In this document: piece after piece, positions 1-5,262 of the stretch | How the letters are laid out: each line of letters begins with the position of its first letter | Numbering within the stretch: the stretch's first letter is position 1 | DNA from: Verrucomicrobiota bacterium | Lineage (GTDB): Bacteria > Verrucomicrobiota > Verrucomicrobiia > Opitutales > UBA953 | Direction: 5' to 3' | Assembly: GCA_009924535.1 (NCBI GenBank) | Contig: RFRI01000121.1 | Location: 1-5,309 of the forward strand | Length of the DNA: 5,309 nt | Notes under the pieces: model-generated | The model's database searches: none | What the model was told of the DNA's origin: nothing | The model's input: the letters and a program-made list of their open reading frames with translations, nothing else | Program-made: the position numbers and the translations under genes

Positions 1-521
1 TCTCGGTCAACGACTTCATCCTGAAGGCCTCCGCCGAAGCCCTCCGCCGCGTCCCCGCGGTCAACGCCTCCTGGGCCGGCACGAGCATCCGTACCCACGG
101 CGCGGTGCACCTCTCCTTCGGCGTCGCCCTCGAGGACGGCCTGGTCACCCCGGTCATCCGCGACGCGCACGCGAAGACGCTCAAGGACATCGCCGTCGAA
201 GCGAAGGCCCTCATCGGCAAGGCCCGCTCGAAGAAGCTCACGCCTAACGAGATGTCGGGCTCGACCTTCACGGTCACCAACCTCGGCATGTACGGCGTCA
301 CCGGCTTCTTCGGCATCATCAACGTGCCCAACGCCGCGATCCTCTCCGTCGGCGCGACCATCAAGAAGCCCGTCGTCGACGCCCAGGACCGCCTGGTCAT
401 CGGCCACCGCATGGTGATCGGCCTCTCCGGCGACCACCGCGTGGTCGACGGCGCCAACGCCGCCCAGTTCCTCCAGGCGCTCAAGCAGCTCCTCGAAGAA
501 CCGGCGCTGATGCTGATCTAA
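1..521 (+). CDS. pdhC: Pyruvate dehydrogenase E2 (dihydrolipoamide acetyltransferase), 3' part
   Basis: This is the C-terminal 172 residues of an E2 acyltransferase; the gene runs off the left edge. The reading frame is open from base 3 (Ser-Val-Asn-Asp-Phe-Ile-Leu-Lys) to the TAA at 519-521, so a GTG at 105 is only an internal Val codon. E2 moves the acetyl group from lipoyl-lysine to CoA (EC 2.3.1.12) in the cytoplasmic core of the complex. Only the catalytic 2-oxoacid dehydrogenase acyltransferase domain is visible; the lipoyl and E1/E3-binding domains would lie upstream. Family marks are SVNDFILKA, GLVTPVIRDA, FTVTNLGMYGV, IINVPNAAILSVG and the active-site block GDHRVVDGA, with catalytic His at 435-437 and Asp at 447-449. 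The wording fits pyruvate E2 (aceF/pdhC) better than 2-oxoglutarate or branched-chain E2, but substrate cannot be proven without the rest of the operon. A strong terminator follows at once, so it is the last gene of its transcript. Confidence 0.93.
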   Translation, partial: SVNDFILKASAEALRRVPAVNASWAGTSIRTHGAVHLSFGVALEDGLVTPVIRDAHAKTLKDIAVEAKALIGKARSKKLTPNEMSGSTFTVTNLGMYGVTGFFGIINVPNAAILSVGATIKKPVVDAQDRLVIGHRMVIGLSGDHRVVDGANAAQFLQALKQLLEEPALMLI

Positions 522-541
522 ACGAAGCGCGCTCCCTCCCT

Positions 542-573
542 AAACCCGGGGCCGCGAGGCGCCCGGGTTTTTT
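542..573 (+). terminator. Intrinsic terminator after the E2 gene
   Basis: A perfect 9-bp inverted repeat, AAACCCGGG (542-550) and CCCGGGTTT (562-570), encloses an 11-base loop and runs into six T residues (568-573). It starts 21 bases after the E2 stop codon. On the minus strand the same hairpin is followed by only three T, so it is mainly a plus-strand terminator. It may still help end the convergent SDR transcript, whose stop codon lies 10 bases away. Confidence 0.88.
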
Positions 574-582
574 GTGCCCGCT

Positions 583-1278
583 TCAGAACGTACGCACCGA
601 GGACAGGCCGCCGTCCACGTGCAACACCTGGCCGGTCATGAAGCGACTGTGTCCGGAGAGCAGGTGCGCGACGAGCGACGCCATGTCTTCGGAACGACCG
701 ACCTGCTGCAACGGGTGGCGCTTGGCGGCGGCTTCTTTCTTGAGGTCCGAATTCAGCAACGCGCCGGCCAGCGGCGTATCGGTGAGCGAGGGCGCGATGA
801 CGTTGACGCGGATGGCCGGCGCCCATTCGGCGGCGAGGCTCTTGGCGAGCGCTTCGACGGCTCCCTTGGCCGCGGCGATGCTGGCGTGCATGGGCATGCC
901 CTGCGCGACGGCGACGGTGGAGAAGAGCACGACGGACGCATTACCCGAGGCCTTGAGCGCAGGGAGCGCGGACTGGAGCGCGGCGATGGCGCCGAAGAGG
1001 TTCACCTGGAGGTCACGCTGGAAATCCTCCGCGGTGAGGCGATGGAACGGCTTGAGCGAGATCGAGCCGGGGAAGTAGACGAAGCCATCCAGCCGCTCAG
1101 GCCACGCCAGCGGACCCGGCGCGGCGGCATCGAACGGCTGGGCGACGATCTCGAGGTCGGCGAGCTTCTCGGGCGAACGGCACGCGGCGTGGACCGTATG
1201 GCCGTCGGCCTGAAGCTGCGCGACGGTCGCGCGGCCGATGCCGGAGGTGCCGCCGATGATCGCGATGTGCTTGGACAT
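583..1278 (-). CDS. Short-chain dehydrogenase/reductase, atypical active site
   Basis: A 231-residue cytoplasmic protein of the classical SDR (Rossmann) family; substrate unknown. The N-terminal nucleotide-binding motif is GGTSGIG (residues 9-15), where most classical SDRs have TGxxxGIG. An Arg near the end of the second strand (Arg34, in ACRSPEK) hints at NADP(H) preference. The structural Asn is in VNLFGA (Asn93), the catalytic Ser is in LFSTVA (Ser120) and the Lys is Lys138. The Tyr expected four residues before Lys138 is Ile134 (HASIAAAKGAVEAL). The C-terminal half has the usual RVNVIAPSLTDTPLA and GQVLHVDGG motifs, so the protein is complete at normal family length. From memory, HxxIAAAK recurs in a divergent SDR group, which argues against a sequencing error. 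The ATG at 1278 places the Rossmann motif correctly. It has no clear Shine-Dalgarno sequence and lies downstream of a terminator, so it is probably transcribed alone. Whether it is a working oxidoreductase is open. Confidence 0.9.
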   Translation of the reverse strand: MSKHIAIIGGTSGIGRATVAQLQADGHTVHAACRSPEKLADLEIVAQPFDAAAPGPLAWPERLDGFVYFPGSISLKPFHRLTAEDFQRDLQVNLFGAIAALQSALPALKASGNASVVLFSTVAVAQGMPMHASIAAAKGAVEALAKSLAAEWAPAIRVNVIAPSLTDTPLAGALLNSDLKKEAAAKRHPLQQVGRSEDMASLVAHLLSGHSRFMTGQVLHVDGGLSSVRTF

Positions 1279-1284
1279 GGGCTC

Positions 1285-1312
1285 AAGATTGCCGGGCGGA
1301 CCAACAGGTCAA
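1285..1312 (-). promoter_or_regulatory. Possible SDR promoter (weak)
   Basis: On the minus strand, TTGACC (1312-1307) is followed after 16 bases by AATCTT (1290-1285), only 6 bases before the SDR start codon. The -35 element matches five of six consensus bases; the -10 matches three. A promoter is needed here because a strong terminator lies just upstream. If this is it, the mRNA would be leaderless or nearly so. This is inference from a short match. Confidence 0.25.
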
Positions 1313-1337
1313 ACGACCCGCGTCTTTTCCAGGCACG

Positions 1338-1365
1338 AAAAAGGCCGGAGGCGAACCTCCGGCCT
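1338..1365 (-). terminator. Intrinsic terminator of the ThuA/DUF1080 gene set
   Basis: Read on the minus strand, a perfect 10-bp stem AGGCCGGAGG / CCTCCGGCCT closes on a stable TTCG tetraloop (1355-1352) and is followed by T residues down to 1338. It begins 23 bases after the ThuA stop codon. The GC-rich stem, UUCG-type loop and U tract make it a textbook rho-independent terminator. It marks the end of the right-to-left operon and isolates the SDR gene. Confidence 0.93.
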
Positions 1366-1388
1366 GATGCGGACGACCCGGAGGTCGC

Positions 1389-2366
1389 TTACTTCTTCTT
1401 TTCGACCGGCTTGGCCGCAGGCTTGCGCGGGGCCTTCTTGTCCTGGTTGGCCTTGAGCTCTTCTTCCGAGAACTTCGTGGCGACGCCGGCAGCGGGGACC
1501 TCGGCCTTCGCGGTCCAGACGATCGCGTTGAGGACGAGCGTACGCTGGCTGTCGATGGACCAGCCGGCGTGGTAATGACCACCGCAGAAACCGAAGCCAC
1601 GACCACCATCCTTGCGGCTCACCGCCCAGGCGACGACCGCCGGTTGCTGAGCCTCGACCATCTTGCGGACGTCAGGGTTGCCTTCGTGCGCGCCGTCCTT
1701 GCGGCTCATCGTCGTAGCGGGGGCGATCGCCTGCAGGACCGGGGTGACGCCTTCCATGTGGTCGCGGAAACGCATGTTGAAGTACCACTCGTCGCTCGAA
1801 CCGAAGGGCTTGACGCCGCGGCTGACCGGGTGATCCGGCAGCGACTTGAAGTCGGCCTCCCAATGAGGGTTCACGGAGTAGAAGGACTCGAAGTAGCCGC
1901 CGAGCCAATCCTTGAACTCGAGGGCGCCCTTGCCTTTGGAGGAACGACCAGCCGGAGGCGGGCTCACGGGCTTGCCATCCACGCTGAGCCAGCCGGCGCT
2001 CTCGTAAGCAGGCTCGACGGCGTAGTGCAGACAAACGAAGCCGCAACCGGCGGCCATCTTCTTGGCGAGCTGATCGAGGTGCGGGAGAGCCGGGTGGCCG
2101 GCGCCGCCGTCGGAGTAGATCACGATCGTGTCGGCCTTGGCGACGCGCTCGTCGGACGGCCATTCGCCGTTGAGGGCGACGTCGACGTCGACAAGATCGG
2201 CCGCGCCCTGCTTCAGACCGGAGGCTAGGAGCTGGATGCCGGCGTTATGCTCGTGCTCGCCGGGACCATGGCTCGGGCGGCCGGCGATGAGGAGGACGTT
2301 CTTCTTGTCCGCGGCCGAGACGAACGCGGCGGAGAGGAGGAGAAGGCTGAGGAAGGATTTCTTCAT
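1389..2366 (-). CDS. Secreted ThuA-domain protein
   Basis: A 325-residue protein with a ThuA-like domain, a fold related to class I glutamine amidotransferases. It begins with a Sec signal peptide (MKKSFLSLLLLSAAFVSA, likely cut after Ala18), so it should act in the periplasm or outside the cell. The mature domain starts at once (KKNVLLIAGRPSHGPGEHEH, residues 21-40) and continues with GFVCLHYAVEP (109-119, His114), DWLGGYFE (153-160), DEWYFNMRFRDHMEGVTPV (192-210) and GHYHAGW (263-269), ending in LVLNAIVWTAKAEVP. The His-rich segments 33-40 and 264-266 are candidate metal or substrate ligands. In rhizobia, ThuA works with the dehydrogenase ThuB on 3-keto forms of trehalose and related disaccharides; a 3-keto-sugar role here is inferred from the family and from the DUF1080 neighbour. 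The C-terminus (about 300-325) is a Lys/Ala/Pro-rich tail with no domain. The start lies 6 bases after the DUF1080 stop, and the gene is the last of its operon. Confidence 0.9.
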   Translation of the reverse strand: MKKSFLSLLLLSAAFVSAADKKNVLLIAGRPSHGPGEHEHNAGIQLLASGLKQGAADLVDVDVALNGEWPSDERVAKADTIVIYSDGGAGHPALPHLDQLAKKMAAGCGFVCLHYAVEPAYESAGWLSVDGKPVSPPPAGRSSKGKGALEFKDWLGGYFESFYSVNPHWEADFKSLPDHPVSRGVKPFGSSDEWYFNMRFRDHMEGVTPVLQAIAPATTMSRKDGAHEGNPDVRKMVEAQQPAVVAWAVSRKDGGRGFGFCGGHYHAGWSIDSQRTLVLNAIVWTAKAEVPAAGVATKFSEEELKANQDKKAPRKPAAKPVEKKK

Positions 2367-2372
2367 GACGGC

Positions 2373-3080
2373 TTACTTGATTTCCTTAAGGACGAGGTCC
2401 TTGAACTGCACGGTCATCGGGGTGCCGGCGTGGAGCTGGAGGGCGAGGACGCCCTTCTTGGCGCCGACGGCGGTCTCATCGGTGACGTCGATGGTCTGGA
2501 CGCCGTTGATGAAGTGCTGCAGGTGGCCGCCCTTGGCGACGATGCGGTATTCGTTCCAGTCGGCCGGCTTGATCTTGGCCTGGATCTCGTCGGTCTTGCC
2601 GAGCGAGCCGGTGACCTCGATCTTCGGCTTCTTGGCGTCCTTGCCTTCGTGGATCACGACCTTCTCGCCGCGCTTGGCGAGGATGCCGCGGCCCTTCTCC
2701 TCATAGAGGATACCGGAGTAGACCTTGCCGCATTCGAAGTCGCCTTGGTAGCCGGCGACGACGAACCCCTTCTCATCGACGACCTTGGAGCGATACTGGA
2801 TGCCGGAGTTGCCGAACTTCTCGGACTTACCGTCGAGATCGACGATCTTGTACTGGAGCGTGAGCTCGAAGTCGGCGACTTCGCCTTCCCAGACGAGGAA
2901 CGTGTTACCCTTGGTCGGGTGCTCCGCGGTGGTCTGGCCGGTGATGGCGCCGTCCTTGACGGACCAGAAATCCAGGCCTTTCCAGCCCGTGAGATCCTTG
3001 CCGTTGAAGAGGGACTTGTCCTCCGCGGAAACCGACGCGCAGAGCGCGGCGAGGGCGAGGAAGGGAGTGAGGAACTTCAT
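2373..3080 (-). CDS. Secreted DUF1080 (3-keto-disaccharide hydrolase-type) protein
   Basis: A 235-residue protein that is a signal peptide plus one DUF1080 domain (PF06439, a concanavalin-like beta-sandwich now named after 3-keto-disaccharide hydrolase). The signal peptide MKFLTPFLALAALCASVSA is probably cut after Ala19. Cys14 is preceded by Leu, so a lipoprotein signal is unlikely. Domain hallmarks in order: SLFNGKDLTGWKG (23-35), NSGIQYRS (91-98), GYQGDFECGK (110-119), YSGILYEEKGRGIL (121-134), DWNEYRIVAKGGHLQHFING (174-193), LALQLHAG (212-219) and VQFKDLVLKEI (224-234). The length is normal for a single-domain member. Characterised relatives split 3-keto-glucosides after a dehydrogenase has oxidised the sugar at C3; that activity is inferred here, not shown. 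It starts 20 bases after the epimerase gene and ends 6 bases before ThuA, so the three are transcribed together. The ATG at 3080 gives a proper signal peptide but has no Shine-Dalgarno sequence. Confidence 0.92.
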   Translation of the reverse strand: MKFLTPFLALAALCASVSAEDKSLFNGKDLTGWKGLDFWSVKDGAITGQTTAEHPTKGNTFLVWEGEVADFELTLQYKIVDLDGKSEKFGNSGIQYRSKVVDEKGFVVAGYQGDFECGKVYSGILYEEKGRGILAKRGEKVVIHEGKDAKKPKIEVTGSLGKTDEIQAKIKPADWNEYRIVAKGGHLQHFINGVQTIDVTDETAVGAKKGVLALQLHAGTPMTVQFKDLVLKEIK

Positions 3081-3100
3081 GAGAGGGGTCAGGTGCGGGC

Positions 3101-3955
3101 TTATTTCTGCTTTCCGAAGAAACGGTTCAGGTTCTTCAGGCCCTTCACGGCGATGTCGTCGCGGTGCGGCTCCATGGCGCGCCAGATGGCGGCGGCACGG
3201 GCGATTACCTTGACGTCGGTGGTGAAGGACTCGATGACGACGTCCTGCTTGTAGCCGATCTTCTTGAGGGCGCCGACGATCGGTTTCCAGTCAAGGGAGT
3301 CGCCGCCGGGGGTGCCGCGGTCGGTGCCACAGGCGTGGAAGTGACCGAGGTGCTTGCCAGCCTTGAGGATGGCGGCGGCCTGGTTCTTCTCCTCGATGTT
3401 CATGTGGAACGTGTCGAGGTGGAGCTTCACGTTCGGGAGGTTGACGGCCTTGACGAGGCGGAGGCCCTGGTCGCAGGTGTTGAGGAAGTCGGTCTCGAAG
3501 CGGTTCAGCGGCTCGATGTCGAGCTCGATGCCCTTCTTCTGAGCGTACTTGCCGATGGCCTTGAGGTTCTTGACGACGAGCTTGAAGTGCTTGGCCTTGG
3601 TCTTGTCGTCATGGGCGCCGATGAGGCCGACGACGGAATAGAGCGGGCCGATGATGCGCGGGCAACCAGCGATGGCGGCCTGGTCGATCAGCGCCATGAT
3701 GTACTTACGGCCAGCGGCCTGGTCCGCGGCGGAACCGCGAAGGTCGCGGCCGGGGCCCATGCAGGCGCAAATGGAACCGATGGCGATGCCGGCACTGGCG
3801 GCGGCGGCCTTCAGGAAGTTCGGGTCGGTGTGCGACGGATCTTCGATCGGAATCTCGACGGTGTGGAAGCCCCAGTTCTTGAGCTTCTTGAAAAGGTGGA
3901 CGCTCTCGTTGGTGAACGGAGAGGCGTAGAGGAACGTGTTGAGGCCGAAACGCAT
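3101..3955 (-). CDS. Sugar isomerase/epimerase, ketose 3-epimerase-like TIM barrel
   Basis: A 284-residue cytoplasmic TIM-barrel protein of the xylose-isomerase-like / AP-endonuclease-2 superfamily, closest in layout to D-tagatose and D-psicose 3-epimerases. Metal ligands can be placed: Glu148 (LDIEPLNRFE), Asp181 (LHLDTFHMNIEE), His207 (GHFHACG) and Glu242 (VVIESF). Their spacing of 33, 26 and 35 residues is, from memory, that of the Mn-binding Glu/Asp/His/Glu of known ketose 3-epimerases. Glu154 and Arg213 match residues that bind substrate there. The start at 3955 (MRFGLNTFLY) puts the first beta-strand at the N-terminus. An in-frame ATG at 4027 would add 24 Pro/Thr-rich residues with no family match, so it was not used. 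It has no signal peptide, unlike its neighbours. Between an SGNH hydrolase and a 3-keto-sugar hydrolase-type gene, it probably isomerises or epimerises the released sugar. A lyase-like role, as in the related 3-keto C-glycoside deglycosidases, is an alternative. Confidence 0.9.
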   Translation of the reverse strand: MRFGLNTFLYASPFTNESVHLFKKLKNWGFHTVEIPIEDPSHTDPNFLKAAAASAGIAIGSICACMGPGRDLRGSAADQAAGRKYIMALIDQAAIAGCPRIIGPLYSVVGLIGAHDDKTKAKHFKLVVKNLKAIGKYAQKKGIELDIEPLNRFETDFLNTCDQGLRLVKAVNLPNVKLHLDTFHMNIEEKNQAAAILKAGKHLGHFHACGTDRGTPGGDSLDWKPIVGALKKIGYKQDVVIESFTTDVKVIARAAAIWRAMEPHRDDIAVKGLKNLNRFFGKQK

Positions 3956-4038
3956 GGGTGTGTGGGTGATTTGGGGAGGAAGCGGAGTTTTGGAGGGGGT
4001 CAGGGGGCGGTCAAGGCTGGGCGTCAATAAGAGGCCTT
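3956..4038 (-). other. C-rich intergenic leader before the epimerase gene
   Basis: These 83 bases separate the SGNH stop codon from the epimerase start. Read on the minus strand they are pyrimidine-rich, with runs of four or five C. TGAC recurs three times: TTGACG (4027-4022), TTGACC (4014-4009) and CTGACC (4003-3998), roughly one helical turn apart. One of these could be a -35 element for an internal promoter, but no convincing -10 box follows. No terminator hairpin is seen, so read-through from the SGNH gene is plausible. Confidence 0.4.
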
Positions 4039-4566
4039 TTAAGGAGCCAGTTCGCCCAGAATCAGCAGCGCGCCCGGGAAGAAGTTCAGGGGGGCGAAAC
4101 GTTCGGGCTTATCGATCTTATTCTTATTCTTAGCCAAGACAGCGGCCTTGTCGATCGGGTCGGCTAAGAGCTCCAAACGGACCGTATGCACGCCTTCGGG
4201 CAGGTCGGTGCCGACGACGAAATTACTCAGGCGCGCGTAGGTGCAATAGGCGTCGATGCGCTGGACGACAAAAGGCTTCCCGCCGTCGAGGGTGACGGCG
4301 ACCTTCCCGCCGGCCGGGCCGACGATATCATACACGGCGCAGTGCGTGCCCTTGAACTTGAATTCGATGCTCTGGCCGGGCTGCGTGAGGCGGACCATCG
4401 CGGGAAGCCGGTTGGCCCAGCCCTTGGCGTAATCCGCCGTCTTCATGTCCGCCGGGAGGAGTCCATCCGACAGCTTGGCGGCAGTGATCGGCACGAGCGT
4501 GGCGCGGTCGAAGTTCGCCGGATCGAGGGCAAGGTTACTCACGTGCGGCGTCGGTGCGTGGTTCGC
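4039..4566 (-). CDS. SGNH hydrolase, C-terminal beta-rich domain in the shifted frame
   Basis: About 175 residues continue the SGNH protein in the other frame. The part that reads as real protein is LALDPANFDRATLVPITAAK, then GLLPADMKTADY, WANRLPAMVRLTQPGQSIEF, KFKGTHCAVYDIVGPAGGKV, AVTLDGGKPFVVQRID and GVHTVRLELL, ending in LLILGELAP. Alternating strands and the pattern GxxIxFxFKGTxxxxYDIVGPxGGxVxVxLDGG suggest a jelly-roll, carbohydrate-binding-like domain fused to SGNH esterases. Within the same frame the region before about 4566 is Ser/Arg/Pro-rich shadow of the catalytic part and was left out, so an ATG at 4704 is not a credible start. If it were a separate gene, the GTG at 4542-4540 would be the likely start, overlapping the upstream stop by 8 bases, but it has no ribosome-binding site. 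The Lys/Asn stretch AKNKNKIDK is encoded by a hexanucleotide repeat (4117-4132). Confidence 0.65.
   Translation of the reverse strand, partial: ANHAPTPHVSNLALDPANFDRATLVPITAAKLSDGLLPADMKTADYAKGWANRLPAMVRLTQPGQSIEFKFKGTHCAVYDIVGPAGGKVAVTLDGGKPFVVQRIDAYCTYARLSNFVVGTDLPEGVHTVRLELLADPIDKAAVLAKNKNKIDKPERFAPLNFFPGALLILGELAP
4117..4132. repeat. Short CTTATT hexanucleotide repeat
   Basis: On the plus strand CTTATT occurs twice in full plus a partial third copy (CTTA). In the coding minus strand it reads as Lys-Asn repeats near the C-terminus of the SGNH protein. It is an AT-rich island in otherwise GC-rich coding sequence. Confidence 0.6.
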
Positions 4567-5251
4567 GGTCCGGGGCGAAGACGAACTTGTCACCGAGCGC
4601 GGCCTTTTCGGCGTCGGTCTTCGGCAACGGCGCCTTCCAGAGGAGCTTGCCGGCCTTGGCCAGCTTAGCGACTTCCATGCCGAGAGTGATCGTCGGGATG
4701 CCATAGAAGTCGGCGACCTTCTCCATCGCGCTCGCGGAGCGCTGCAACTTACCCTCGAGCATGGGCGGGGAAAGCGCTTCGGTCACGGTGTAGACGAAAC
4801 AGATATCGCACTTGGGGTTAGCCTTCCAGGTCTGGCGCACGATGCCTTCCATGCAGCGGATGATGCGTTGCGGGTCCGCCCCGCCGTCGTTCACGGCGAA
4901 CTCGACGAAGAGCAGGTCGGGGCCCTTGGAAAGGACGTCCTGCTGCACGCGGAAGACCCCGAGATCCGAACCGGTGCCGCCGATGGCGGCGTTGATCTCG
5001 GCGAAGGTCGACTGCGGGTAGGCCTTCCGGAAATGGGCGAGGGTCTGCACGCGCCAGCCGTTCTGCGCGGTGATTGAACCGCCGAGGTAGCCGATCTTGA
5101 GCTCGGCACCGGTCGTCTGGGCCTTGAGGAAGAAGTTCGGCAGGCCGCCGCGGGCGCGGACTTCCTGGGCGTCGACCAGCGGGTAATCCTTGTCGGCGGC
5201 GCGTCCGAGGACGGCGGCGCACAGCGCCAAGGCGGAGAAGAACAGTCTCAT
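4535..5251 (-). CDS. SGNH hydrolase, N-terminal catalytic part (238 aa as it stands)
   Basis: The signal peptide is residues 1-18 (MRLFFSALALCAAVLGRA). SGNH block I is YLGGSIT, with the nucleophile Ser59. Block II is INAAIGGTGSD (86-96), whose glycine helps form the oxyanion hole. Block III is FVEFAVND (115-122) with Asn121. The segments RCMEGIVRQTWK (132-143), ICFVYTVTEAL (150-160) and VADFYGIPTITLGMEVAKL (179-197) are typical of SGNH proteins from this type of bacterium. Block V should provide Asp and His; Asp228 is present (KFVFAPD), but the frame then reads ten unrelated residues to TAA at 4537-4535 without the His. If translated as written, the enzyme would lack a catalytic residue and its C-terminal domain, and is probably inactive. 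The ATG at 5251 is fixed by the signal peptide. A TCTAAT box lies 11 bases upstream. Confidence 0.8.
   Translation of the reverse strand: MRLFFSALALCAAVLGRAADKDYPLVDAQEVRARGGLPNFFLKAQTTGAELKIGYLGGSITAQNGWRVQTLAHFRKAYPQSTFAEINAAIGGTGSDLGVFRVQQDVLSKGPDLLFVEFAVNDGGADPQRIIRCMEGIVRQTWKANPKCDICFVYTVTEALSPPMLEGKLQRSASAMEKVADFYGIPTITLGMEVAKLAKAGKLLWKAPLPKTDAEKAALGDKFVFAPDREPRTDAARE
4558..4570 (-). other. Frame-break point between catalytic Asp and His
   Basis: Minus-strand bases 4570-4568 (GAC) code Asp in the first frame and 4560-4558 (CAC) code His in the second. Between them, CGCG (4567-4564) carries one base too many for a continuous frame. No slippery sequence or stop-codon context typical of programmed +1 frameshifting is evident. 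Confidence 0.6.
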
Positions 5252-5262
5252 GGGGGTGTCTT

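Larger units (their letters stand above)
4039..5251 (-). pseudogene. Secreted SGNH/GDSL hydrolase gene with a broken reading frame
   Basis: Two overlapping minus-strand frames together encode one SGNH hydrolase with a C-terminal beta-rich domain (about 403 residues when joined). The first frame supplies a signal peptide and the catalytic blocks; it leaves the family pattern after FAPD (Asp codon 4570-4568) and stops at 4535. The second frame continues from about 4566 with Asn-His-Ala-Pro and runs to the TAA at 4039. Omitting one base of the CGCG at 4567-4564 gives Asp-x-Asn-His, which restores the catalytic Asp-x-x-His of SGNH enzymes at the right place. The helix that normally follows (Gly-His-x-Leu-Tyr) is absent from both frames, so a larger deletion not divisible by three is also possible. 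The cause may be a real mutation, an assembly or sequencing error, or a two-gene split. Substrate is unknown; relatives are carbohydrate or ester deacylases. It is probably the first gene of the operon that continues with the epimerase. Confidence 0.72.

Noticed and set aside
105..521. GTG at 105 as the start of a short acyltransferase gene
   Set aside because: The same frame is open to the left edge and encodes conserved E2 sequence (SVNDFILKA...), so the gene starts outside the window.
574..1575. Plus-strand open frame of 333 codons covering the SDR and the end of ThuA
   Set aside because: It is Arg/Gly/Asp-rich, crosses the 1338-1365 terminator and runs opposite two well-supported genes.
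2247..3254. Long plus-strand open frame (335 codons) opposite DUF1080 and neighbouring genes
   Set aside because: Antisense shadow caused by high G+C and third-position bias. Its translation is Leu/Asp/Glu/Gly-rich with no family motif, while the minus-strand frames carry clear domains and signal peptides.
3956..4027. 24-codon N-terminal extension of the epimerase (ATG at 4027)
   Set aside because: The added residues are Pro/Thr-rich and would precede the first barrel strand. They come from the C-rich intergenic leader and have no ribosome-binding site.
3164..4030. Plus-strand open frame of 288 codons opposite the epimerase gene
   Set aside because: Low-complexity Val/Leu/Glu/Gly translation. 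The epimerase on the other strand has all four metal ligands at family spacing.
4032..4041. Terminator between the SGNH and epimerase genes (AAGGCCTTTT region)
   Set aside because: The palindrome is only a few base pairs long and has no proper T tract in the transcribed direction.
4558..4570. Programmed +1 ribosomal frameshift in the SGNH gene
   Set aside because: There is no rare-codon or stop-codon slip site and no upstream SD-like stimulator near the junction; mutation or sequencing error explains it more simply.
4567..4704. ATG at 4704 as the start of an independent gene for the SGNH C-terminal domain
   Set aside because: Between 4704 and about 4567 this frame gives Ser/Arg/Pro-rich shadow sequence of the catalytic part; family-like protein begins only after the frame break.
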